A stretch of 5,021 nt of DNA from Betaproteobacteria bacterium. Lineage in GTDB: Bacteria > Pseudomonadota > Gammaproteobacteria > Burkholderiales > Usitatibacteraceae. The stretch's first letter is position 1; every line of letters begins with the position of its first letter. The DNA lies in NCBI GenBank assembly GCA_003105245.1, contig PQAI01000220.1:11557-16577 (forward strand). Direction: 5' to 3'. The notes beneath the pieces were generated by a model. It made no database searches. It had not been told where the DNA came from and worked only from the letters and a program-made list of their open reading frames with translations. Position numbers and translations under genes: made by a program. Positions 1 through 5,021 of the stretch are shown here, piece by piece.

Positions 1-306
<306 letters not shown>

Positions 307-311
307 TATGC

Positions 312-394
312 CCCTCATCCCCGGCCCTTCTCCCTTGGGAGAAGGGAGAACTACTCCCCTCTCCCGCTTGCGGGAGAGGGGTCGGGGGTGAGGG
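312..394. repeat. Interspersed palindromic repeat folding as a three-way junction; likely 3' boundary of the hpf-CSD transcript
   Basis: Three nested stems are visible. An outer stem pairs 312-324 with 382-394 (13 pairs, two of them G-T wobbles). Inside it are hairpin A, a perfect 10-bp stem CCCTTCTCCC (325-334) with 337-346, and hairpin B, a perfect 12-bp stem CCCCTCTCCCGC (356-367) with 370-381, separated by the 9-nt linker 347-355. Both hairpins have a TT at the tip. This is the dispersed CCCTCTCCC/GGGAGAGGG repeat common in proteobacterial intergenic DNA; read through on the minus strand it encodes the familiar spurious tail LTPDPSPASGRGE. It starts 6 bp after the hpf-CSD stop and ends 5 bp before the groEL operator, so it probably stabilises the hpf-CSD mRNA 3' end and/or blocks read-through. 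It has no T-tract, so it is not a canonical intrinsic terminator. Confidence 0.85.
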
Positions 395-400
395 TCGAAG

Positions 401-946
401 CTAGAAGTGATGCCTGCCGGCGCTCACGCGCCTGGCCTGCGTGCCTTCGCCGCCGGCTTCCTCGAAGAACTGGACGTCGATGCCGGGGCCCAGTTGGTCG
501 AAGAGCGGGTAGACGACGTTCTCGCGGCTGAAGTAGAGCTCGCGCCCGTCGGAGGCCTCGATGAAGCCGAAGCCCTCCTCGGCCAGCACGCGCGCGACCT
601 TGCCGTGCTGCGGCGTGGCGTGGACCTTCACCTCGCCTCGCGTGGCGCGCCAGGTTTCCTCGAGGCGGCGGCGCGCGGCCCCGAAGGCGTCGCGGACGGC
701 GACGTACGGGTCCTCGTGATGGTGCAGGCGCGAGACGATGGCCGGGTGGCCCGGCACGTGCAGCTCGATCCTCACGCCGAAGTGCTTGCCCTGCTGGTGA
801 TGCCGGTGCGCCTCCTCCACGGTGACCCGGCAGCTGGTGATGTTGGGGTGGAACTGCTCGAGCTTGGCCGCCTTGTCGCGGATGCGGGCCTCGAGGGCCT
901 CCGACGGCGGCATGTCGCGGAACATGACTTGAAGTGCGCTTTGCAT
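401..946 (-). CDS. Ribosome hibernation factor (HPF/RaiA, S30AE domain) fused to a cold-shock domain
   Basis: The protein has 181 residues. Residues about 1-103 form an HPF/RaiA-like domain (MQSALQVMFRDMPPSEALEA; a long basic helix around 83-102, AVRDAFGAARRRLEE). HPF/RaiA proteins bind the 30S decoding region and silence ribosomes during stress. Residues about 114-175 form a cold-shock (OB-fold) domain: HGKVARVLAEEGFGFIEA carries the RNP1 core GFGFI (125-129), and ELYFSREN (136-143) is the RNP2 position. This suggests RNA or rRNA contact in place of the dimerising C-terminal domain of long HPF. The ATG at 946 is preferred because GAGGG lies 6 nt upstream and the S30AE fold begins there; an in-frame ATG at 994 would fall at the predicted transcription start. 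Cytoplasmic, single-gene transcript. The last residues (SAGRHHF) look unstructured. Family assignment is firm; the exact ribosome-binding mode is not known from sequence. Confidence 0.92.
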   Translation of the reverse strand: MQSALQVMFRDMPPSEALEARIRDKAAKLEQFHPNITSCRVTVEEAHRHHQQGKHFGVRIELHVPGHPAIVSRLHHHEDPYVAVRDAFGAARRRLEETWRATRGEVKVHATPQHGKVARVLAEEGFGFIEASDGRELYFSRENVVYPLFDQLGPGIDVQFFEEAGGEGTQARRVSAGRHHF

Positions 947-952
947 GGCGTT

Positions 953-957
953 CCCTC
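953..957 (-). promoter_or_regulatory. Shine-Dalgarno site deciding the hpf-CSD start
   Basis: The minus strand reads GAGGG 6 nt before the ATG at 946-944. It supports this start over the upstream in-frame ATG at 994, which has no comparable site. Confidence 0.7.
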
Positions 958-1000
958 TTCCCGTTCGTGTGTGGCACCACGGGGATACAGCCACACTTTC

Positions 1001-1006
1001 ACCCTA
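1001..1006 (-). promoter_or_regulatory. Predicted -10 element of hpf-CSD
   Basis: The minus strand reads TAGGGT, a TA...T-type -10. The expected start near 993-995 gives a leader of about 48 nt. As in the groEL promoter, no -35 lies 17 bp upstream; instead a TTGAC-N4-GTCAA palindrome is centred 28.5 bp above the -10, and a CCCCGGGG sits next to the -10 in both promoters. Confidence 0.5.
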
Positions 1007-1027
1007 GCCCCGGGGACGGGGGCGCCC

Positions 1028-1041
1028 TTGACGTGCGTCAA
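1028..1041. promoter_or_regulatory. Palindromic operator TTGACGTGCGTCAA (CRP/FNR-type box) in the divergent hpf-CSD / patatin region
   Basis: The half-sites TTGACG and CGTCAA form a 6+6 inverted repeat around a TG centre, matching the TTGA-N6-TCAA consensus and the TTGAC-N4-GTCAA form of the groEL-side box. Its centre (1034.5) is at a class II activation distance from the hpf-CSD -10. Relative to the patatin gene on the other strand it is only 21.5 bp above the candidate -10, overlapping where a -35 would be, which suits repression or no effect better than activation. Confidence 0.62.
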
Positions 1042-1055
1042 CCCTCGACCGTCCC

Positions 1056-1061
1056 TAGAAT
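1056..1061 (+). promoter_or_regulatory. Candidate -10 element of the patatin-like gene, inside a small inverted repeat
   Basis: TAGAAT is a close match to TATAAT, but it lies only 9 nt before the ATG at 1071, so a start from it would yield an almost leaderless mRNA lacking the AGGG (1062-1065) Shine-Dalgarno-like sequence. It is the middle of CCCTA-GAA-TAGGG (1053-1065), a perfect 5+5 inverted repeat. If transcription begins further upstream, the same bases would instead fold into a hairpin covering the ribosome site. The sequence does not decide between these readings. Confidence 0.35.
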
Positions 1062-1070
1062 AGGGCGATC

Positions 1071-1901
1071 ATGAGCCGCCCTCCCCGCATCGGACTGGCC
1101 CTGGGCAGCGGCTCGGCGCGGGGCTGGTCGCACATCGGCGTGATCCGTGCCCTGGAGGCCGCGGGGATCTCCCCGCAGGTCGTCTGCGGCACCTCGATCG
1201 GGGCGCTGGTGGGCGCGGCCTACGCGGCCGGCGAGATCGAGCGCCTGCACGACTGGGTGCGCACGCTACGCTGGCAGGCGGTCGTGAGCCTGATCGACCT
1301 GCGGATGAACGGCGGCCTCATCGCGGGCGGAAAGCTCGTCGATTTCTTCCGCACCCACTATCGCGACGAAGGCATCGGGCGGCTGCCGCGGGGATTCGGC
1401 TGCGTGGCCACGGAGCTCGGGAGCGGGCGCGAGATCTGGCTGCGGGAGGGACCCGTCATCGACGCAGTGCGGGCCTCGATCGCGCTGCCCGGGCTCTTCA
1501 CGCCGGTGGAGCGCGACGGGCGCCTGCTCGTCGACGGGGGCCTCGTGAACCCCGTGCCCGTGTCGCTGTGCCGGGCGATGGGCGCGGACGTGGTCATCGC
1601 CGTGGACCTCAACTGGGACCTCATCGGGCGGCGCAGGTGGGTGCAGGAGTCCCGGAGCGACAAGGCCGGCGACACGCCCTCGGTGCTGGAGGTCCTCTCC
1701 ACCAGCCTCAACATCATGCAGGTGCGCATCACGCAGAGCCGGCTCGCGGGCGAGCCCGCCGACGCAGTGATCCGGCCGCGGCTGGCGGGGTTCGCGGCCA
1801 TGGACTATCACCGGGCGGAGGTCGCGATCGCGGAAGGCGAGCGCGCGCTGCAGCGGGAGCTGCCCCTGATCGAGGAGCTGCTGGGCCGCCGTCCCGCCTA
1901 G
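1071..1901 (+). CDS. Patatin-like phospholipase family protein (RssA-type serine lipid hydrolase)
   Basis: This 276-residue protein carries the full patatin catalytic set. The oxyanion-hole loop GSGSARG is at 12-18. The nucleophile elbow GTSIG is at 40-44, with Ser42 the nucleophile. The DGG motif is at 155-157, with Asp155 completing the Ser-Asp dyad (VDGGLVNPVP). ASIALPGLFTPV (135-146) is the typical conserved stretch before the DGG. Length and layout fit the short bacterial RssA/YlbK-like clade (E. coli RssA is about 300 residues). No signal peptide or transmembrane segment is seen, so it is probably cytoplasmic or peripheral at the inner membrane, hydrolysing acyl esters of phospholipids or similar lipids; the substrate is not known. 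The ATG is preceded by a weak AGGG 5 nt upstream. It is divergent from hpf-CSD and convergent with the lipid-transport operon, its TAG stop overlapping that operon's last stop. Confidence 0.93.
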   Translation: MSRPPRIGLALGSGSARGWSHIGVIRALEAAGISPQVVCGTSIGALVGAAYAAGEIERLHDWVRTLRWQAVVSLIDLRMNGGLIAGGKLVDFFRTHYRDEGIGRLPRGFGCVATELGSGREIWLREGPVIDAVRASIALPGLFTPVERDGRLLVDGGLVNPVPVSLCRAMGADVVIAVDLNWDLIGRRRWVQESRSDKAGDTPSVLEVLSTSLNIMQVRITQSRLAGEPADAVIRPRLAGFAAMDYHRAEVAIAEGERALQRELPLIEELLGRRPA

Positions 1902-2458
1902 GGGCGCGGCTTCTTCGCGGTTTCGGCGTCCACCCAGGCCTCGATGTCGCCGACCAGCGCCGCGAGCGCCTGGTTGAAGCCGCGCACCGCGCCTTGCGCG
2001 TCGTAGGAGGCAGCCGGGGCGGAGCGCGTGAAGCTGCGGCGGGCGAGCACCGCGCGGGAGGCCGCATCCTCGAGGCGGGCCGAGACCGTGATGCGCGCCG
2101 CGCCCGGCTCCTCGGCGGCATCGTGGTAGATCTCCTCGAGGTGCGTGACGAGCACGGTGCCGGCCTTGCCGGTGCCGCCCAGGCGCGATTCGAGCTGCGC
2201 GTGGACGCTGCGCGCGGGGCGCTCCGTCCAGTGGTTGAACTGGTAGTAGGCGCGCACGCCCGGCGCGCGGCTGAAGGCGATGTCCTGCGTGTCGTAGAAG
2301 CTCGCCGAGGAAGTCGGCTCGACCGCCACGGGGCCGCCGGCGCGCGGCGCGGCAGCCGCTTGCGCCTCCAGGATGAAGAAGCGATCCGGCTCCCGGGGGC
2401 CGGGCACGGAACAGCCGGCCAGGCAGGCGGCCAGCACGAAAGCGGGAACGGGCCTCAT
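1898..2458 (-). CDS. ABC-type transport auxiliary lipoprotein (PqiC-like), last gene of the mla-like operon
   Basis: The protein has 186 residues. It starts with a lipoprotein signal peptide, MRPVPAFVLAACLAGC, with lipobox LAGC and lipidated Cys16. The residue after Cys is Ser, not Asp, so Lol sorting to the outer membrane is expected. The mature part (FFILEAQ near 27-33; VAVEPTSSASFYDTQDIAFS; then RAYYQFNHWTERPARSVHAQL) has the layout of the ABC-transport auxiliary lipoprotein family that includes PqiC. These lipoproteins accompany MCE proteins and are thought to receive or dock the periplasmic MCE conduit at the outer membrane. The start is firm: its ATG overlaps the upstream stop as ATGA, and GGAG lies about 8 nt upstream, implying translational coupling. 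Its TAG stop shares a CTAG with the convergent patatin stop. Family call is good; partner specificity is inferred from operon position. Confidence 0.86.
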   Translation of the reverse strand: MRPVPAFVLAACLAGCSVPGPREPDRFFILEAQAAAAPRAGGPVAVEPTSSASFYDTQDIAFSRAPGVRAYYQFNHWTERPARSVHAQLESRLGGTGKAGTVLVTHLEEIYHDAAEEPGAARITVSARLEDAASRAVLARRSFTRSAPAASYDAQGAVRGFNQALAALVGDIEAWVDAETAKKPRP

Positions 2459-3402
2459 CGCGTCTTCTCCCCGGGGCCGAGACCGCCCTCGGGCGGTCCG
2501 TAGATGATCACGCGCGGGTCGCGCAGCCGCCCGGCGGCCGCGCCGAGGGAATCGGCCGCCGCGCGCACCGAGCGCGCCGTCTCGCGCAGGTCCTCGTTGC
2601 CGCCCGCGAGGAGCGTGTCCGCCCGCTTCGCGATCCGGTCCATGTCGGCGCTCATCTTGCGCACGGCCTCGCGGATCTCGCCCACCGAGGCGGAGGCGTC
2701 GGCGCCCAGCCCCGAATACCGGTCGGTGAGCGTCTTCGCCTCCGACCTCACCTCGGCCGACAGGGCGCGCATCTCCTCGGCGGCGCTTCCCACGGAGACG
2801 AAGGTCGCGTCGGCCTTCGCGAGGAGCGCGTCCACGCGCCCCGAGGCCCGGCGCAGGTTCTCCACGATCTCCGTGATCGCGGCGATGTTCTCCGGCGTGA
2901 GGGTGCGGTTCAATCGCTGCATGGTGTCGTCGGCGCGCTGCGCGAGCTGCGTGATCGTCTCCGACACCTGCTGCGCCGGCGCCTCGCCCTCCCGGATGAC
3001 GGGATAGGGCTCGCCCGGCGGCGCCTCCTCCAGCAGCGGGCTGTCCTCGGTGGCGTTGGCGAGCTTCACGGTGGCCAGCCCCGTGACGAGGTGGCGCTCC
3101 GTGGTGGCGGTGGTGCTCTTGCGCACGGGCGTGCCCTTGTCCACGGCGATGATGAGCTCGACCGCGCCCTTGGCGTTGGGCGAGAAGCGGAACCCCGCCA
3201 CGGTGCCCACCTTGATGCCGCGCATGGTGACGTGGCTGCGCGGCTCGAGCCCCTCGAGGGAGTAGCGCTCGAAGTAGATCTTGTAGCGGTGGGCGTCCGC
3301 GCCCTCCCCGCTGCTCCTCAGCCACACCACGGCCACCGCCAGCAGCGCGACCAGCAGGAGGGCGGCGGCGCCGACGATCGTGTACTTGGCTTCGGGTTCC
3401 AT
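2455..3402 (-). CDS. MCE-domain (MlaD-like) periplasmic lipid-transport protein
   Basis: The protein has 315 residues. A short cytoplasmic N-terminus (MEPEAKYTIVG) precedes one transmembrane helix at about 9-28, which acts as an uncleaved signal anchor. A single MCE domain covers about 38-117, with the hallmark VTMRGIKVGTVAGF (58-71) and the closing strand TGLATVKL (107-114). Residues about 145-292 are a long, Ala/Arg/Glu-rich, helical or coiled-coil region, followed by the conserved tail RDPRVIIYGP (294-303). E. coli MlaD is about 183 residues, so this is the extended type whose helices may form a barrel or needle reaching toward the outer membrane. It would form the substrate-binding ring on the permease-ATPase complex. 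The start lies 2 bp after the ATPase stop, with no clear Shine-Dalgarno, so translation is probably coupled; the 3' end overlaps the lipoprotein start (ATGA). Confidence 0.92.
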   Translation of the reverse strand: MEPEAKYTIVGAAALLLVALLAVAVVWLRSSGEGADAHRYKIYFERYSLEGLEPRSHVTMRGIKVGTVAGFRFSPNAKGAVELIIAVDKGTPVRKSTTATTERHLVTGLATVKLANATEDSPLLEEAPPGEPYPVIREGEAPAQQVSETITQLAQRADDTMQRLNRTLTPENIAAITEIVENLRRASGRVDALLAKADATFVSVGSAAEEMRALSAEVRSEAKTLTDRYSGLGADASASVGEIREAVRKMSADMDRIAKRADTLLAGGNEDLRETARSVRAAADSLGAAAGRLRDPRVIIYGPPEGGLGPGEKTR

Positions 3403-3404
3403 GG

Positions 3405-4142
3405 TCAGGCGCGGCTCGCGAAATAGGCCTTCAGCCAGGGATCGTCGATCTGGCGCACGGCGTTCACGGTGCCGTCGGCGATGAGCTTGCCGCCGGCCAG
3501 CGCGATGACGCGGTCGGCGATGGAGACGAGCATGTCGAGATCGTGCGTCAGGAACAAGACGGTGAGCCCCAGGCTGTCGGCCAGCGCGCGAAGCAGCCGG
3601 TAGAAGTCGCGCGCCCCGACAGGATCGAGCCCCGAGGTCGGCTCGTCAAGGAAGAGCAGGTCCGGCTCCAGGGCCAGGGCCCGGGCGAGGCCCGCGCGCT
3701 TGCGCATGCCGCCGGAGAGCTGCGCCGGGAACTTGGTCGCCGCGTCCGGGGGAAGCCCCACGAGGGCGAGCTTGAAGCCGACCAGGGGCGCGACCACGTC
3801 CTTGGGCAGGCTCGTGTGCTCGATGAAGGGGACGGCGATGTTCTCCGCCAGCGTGAGCGACGAGAAGAGGGCGCCGTCCTGGAAGAGCACCCCGAAGTGC
3901 GCCCGCAGCTCGTTCATCGCCTCCGGCGCCGACTGCCACACGTCGGCGCCCAGGAGCTCGATGCGACCGGCCGTGGGCCGCACCAGGCCGATGATCTCGC
4001 GCAGCAGCACGGACTTGCCGCTGCCGCTTCCCCCGATGAGCGCCACGACTTCCCCGCGCCGGATGGAGAACGAGACGCCGTCGTGCACCACCTGCGTGCC
4101 GAAGCGCGTCACGACCGACTCGACGCTGAGCACGCGCTCCAT
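3405..4142 (-). CDS. ABC transporter ATP-binding protein (MlaF-like) of lipid-transport complex
   Basis: The protein has 245 residues, one complete ABC nucleotide-binding domain. Motifs in order: Walker A GGSGSGKS (37-44), Q-loop Gln88 in LFQDGALFSSL, signature LSGGM (142-146), Walker B LLFLDEP (162-168, with catalytic Glu167), D-loop SGLD (170-173) and H-loop His200 in LFLTHD. The DGALFSSLTLAENIA stretch after the Q-loop and the LSGGMRKRAGLARAL form of the signature are typical of the MlaF/Mkl subgroup that pairs with MlaE permeases. All catalytic residues are present, so it should power lipid movement from the cytoplasmic face of the inner membrane. Its ATG directly follows the permease TGA (TGAATG, no gap), with GGGGA a few bases upstream inside the permease end. 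No sign of damage. Confidence 0.95.
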   Translation of the reverse strand: MERVLSVESVVTRFGTQVVHDGVSFSIRRGEVVALIGGSGSGKSVLLREIIGLVRPTAGRIELLGADVWQSAPEAMNELRAHFGVLFQDGALFSSLTLAENIAVPFIEHTSLPKDVVAPLVGFKLALVGLPPDAATKFPAQLSGGMRKRAGLARALALEPDLLFLDEPTSGLDPVGARDFYRLLRALADSLGLTVLFLTHDLDMLVSIADRVIALAGGKLIADGTVNAVRQIDDPWLKAYFASRA

Positions 4143-5021
4143 TCAGATCCCCATGTTCTGGAAGGCCACCGCGAAGATCGCGTCCAGCACGATCACCCAG
4201 ACGATGCACTGCACCACGGTGGAGGTGGTGTTCTCGCCGAGGCTGCGCGCGTCGCGGCTCACCTGCAGGCCCATGCAGCAGGCGATGATCGCCACGACGG
4301 CGGCGAAGGCGGGCGCCTTGCCCAGGCCGATCACGAAGTGGCGCAGCTCGAGCGCGCTGTGCACCCGGTCCAGGAAGACCTGCGGCGCGATGTCGAGCTG
4401 CCAGGTGCCCACCAGCATGCCCCCCGCGATGCCCGCCACGTCGCCCACGAACACGAGGAGCGGCAGGGCCACCATGAGGGCCAGGAGCCGCGGGATGACG
4501 AGCACCTGGATGGGGGAGAGCCCGAGCGTGCTGATGGCGTCGATCTCCTCCTCCACCTTCATCGTGCCGAGCTGGGCGGTGAAGGCCGCACCCGAGCGCC
4601 CGGCCACCAGCACGGAGCTCAGGATCGGCGAGAGCTCGCGGCAGATGCCCAGCCCGATGCCGTCGGCCACGAAGAGGGTCGCGCCGTAGCGCTGCGCCTG
4701 CACGCCCAGCACGTAGGCGATCACCACGCCGATGAGGAAGTTGACCAGCGCCACGATGGGCACGGCGTCGATGCAGACGGCCTCGAACTGCGAGACCGTC
4801 TCGCGGCTGCGGAAGAGGCGCGGGTTGCGGGCCAGGCGCGCGAGCTCGCTCGCCACGACGCCGACGAAGTCCACGTGCGAGCGCAGGAGCCGGCCCACGT
4901 CGACCACCGCCGAGCCCACGCGCTGCAGCAGCCCCAGGTGCACCGTGTGCCCCGAGGCGGGCGGCGTGAGCATGCGCTCGTAGACGAGGAGCAGGAGGCG
5001 CTCGTAGCGCGGGTCGAAGCC
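4143..5021 (-). CDS. MlaE-family ABC transporter permease (5' end outside window)
   Basis: The reading frame is open from the right edge to the TGA at 4145-4143, 292 codons visible. The core carries the MlaE signature: RELSPILSSVLVAGRSGAAF followed by TAQLGTMKVEEEIDAIS, the amphipathic coupling region that contacts the ATPase. It ends with the conserved SLGENTTSTVVQ and a last membrane helix. Hydrophobic segments lie at about 70-92, 155-175, 176-190, 218-238 and 252-272, counting from the internal Met at 4973. That ATG has no good Shine-Dalgarno, and 16 further in-frame codons (GFDPRYERLLLLVYER) reach the edge, so the true start is probably upstream. Many such permeases of about 370 residues carry an N-terminal STAS-like domain; the visible stretch would be the linker to it, which is inference. 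First visible gene of the four-gene operon. Confidence 0.93.
   Translation of the reverse strand, partial: GFDPRYERLLLLVYERMLTPPASGHTVHLGLLQRVGSAVVDVGRLLRSHVDFVGVVASELARLARNPRLFRSRETVSQFEAVCIDAVPIVALVNFLIGVVIAYVLGVQAQRYGATLFVADGIGLGICRELSPILSSVLVAGRSGAAFTAQLGTMKVEEEIDAISTLGLSPIQVLVIPRLLALMVALPLLVFVGDVAGIAGGMLVGTWQLDIAPQVFLDRVHSALELRHFVIGLGKAPAFAAVVAIIACCMGLQVSRDARSLGENTTSTVVQCIVWVIVLDAIFAVAFQNMGI

Noticed and set aside
351..980. Minus-strand open frame in another phase across hpf-CSD ending LTPDPSPASGRGE
   Set aside because: The body is Arg/Pro/Ala-rich shadow sequence, and the tail is simply the translated palindromic repeat at 312-394, a common source of false C-termini.
947..994. Alternative hpf-CSD start at the ATG at 994, adding 16 residues
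   Set aside because: It would fall at the predicted transcription start, has no Shine-Dalgarno, and the added residues (MAVSPWCHTRTGRGNA) are not part of the S30AE fold.
1028..1033. TTGACG as an ordinary sigma-70 -35 box for the patatin gene
   Set aside because: The spacer to TAGAAT would be 22 bp, outside the usual 16-18 bp; the same hexamers read on the minus strand for hpf-CSD and groEL give 28-29 bp. The palindrome explains the sequence better.
407..1063. Long plus-strand open frame (218 codons) opposite hpf-CSD
   Set aside because: It is the complement of a well-supported gene, has no recognisable domain, and is explained by the high GC content at third positions.
1885..1910. GC-rich partial hairpin (GCCGC...GCGGC) at the convergent gene junction as a bidirectional terminator
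   Set aside because: The stem is short and interrupted, lies within both coding regions and lacks a T-tract on either strand.
1568..2503. Plus-strand open frame of 311 codons across the patatin 3' half and the lipoprotein gene
   Set aside because: It runs out of phase through one real gene and antisense through another, with low-complexity composition and no motif.
2459..3325. Upstream continuation of the lipoprotein reading frame through the MCE gene
   Set aside because: The lipoprotein signal peptide starts at 2458 with a Shine-Dalgarno and an ATGA overlap; the upstream frame is an out-of-phase shadow of the MCE coding sequence.
3700..4689. Plus-strand open frame of 329 codons opposite the ATPase and permease
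   Set aside because: It is antisense to two genes with complete family motifs, and its Ser/Thr/Arg-rich product resembles no domain.
4971..4973. ATG at 4973 as the permease start
   Set aside because: It has no convincing ribosome site, and the frame stays open with plausible protein sequence to the window edge, so the gene is treated as partial.

Overview
The window is GC-rich and Gram-negative. An MlaE-type lipid transport cassette with an outer-membrane lipoprotein, an HPF/cold-shock-domain fusion, and an interspersed palindromic repeat of the CCCTCTCCC...GGGAGAGGG type together suggest a proteobacterium, most likely a betaproteobacterium. The lineage is an inference from gene content and style, not a measured placement.

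Layout, left to right. (1) Positions 1-242, minus strand: the first 80 codons or so of a GroEL/Hsp60 chaperonin that starts with GTG and runs off the left edge. It is an orphan (no groES precedes it) and is divergent: the residues matching E. coli GroEL K51 and D52 are Asn and Ser. (2) 243-400: the groEL control region, with Shine-Dalgarno, -10 and the perfect palindrome TTGACCCGGGTCAA, followed by a large three-way-junction repeat (312-394). (3) 401-946, minus: a ribosome hibernation factor (S30AE domain) fused to a C-terminal cold-shock domain. (4) 947-1070: a divergent control region with a second TTGAC-N4-GTCAA box. (5) 1071-1901, plus: a patatin-like (RssA-type) serine lipid hydrolase. 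(6) 1898 to the right edge, minus: a tightly packed four-gene operon, transcribed permease (MlaE family, 5' end outside the window), ATPase (MlaF-like), MCE-domain protein (MlaD-like) and ABC-transport auxiliary lipoprotein (PqiC-like). Junctions are 0 bp, 2 bp and an ATGA overlap.

How the parts may work together. The groEL-like gene and the hpf-CSD gene have the same promoter design: a TTGAC-N4-GTCAA palindrome whose centre lies 28.5 bp upstream of a TAG-type -10 element, with a 21-bp C-rich spacer. This is the geometry of a class II (about -41.5) promoter activated by a CRP/FNR-superfamily regulator (FNR/FixK/DNR/NNR type). The simplest reading is a low-oxygen or nitrogen-oxide stress regulon that switches on an unusual chaperonin and ribosome hibernation together. 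The box near hpf-CSD also lies just upstream of the patatin gene, but in a position that fits repression better than activation. The mla-like operon is a separate unit for phospholipid or hydrophobic-molecule traffic between inner and outer membrane; it meets the patatin gene tail to tail, with both stop codons inside one CTAG.

No tRNA, rRNA, CRISPR array, insertion sequence or transposase was seen.
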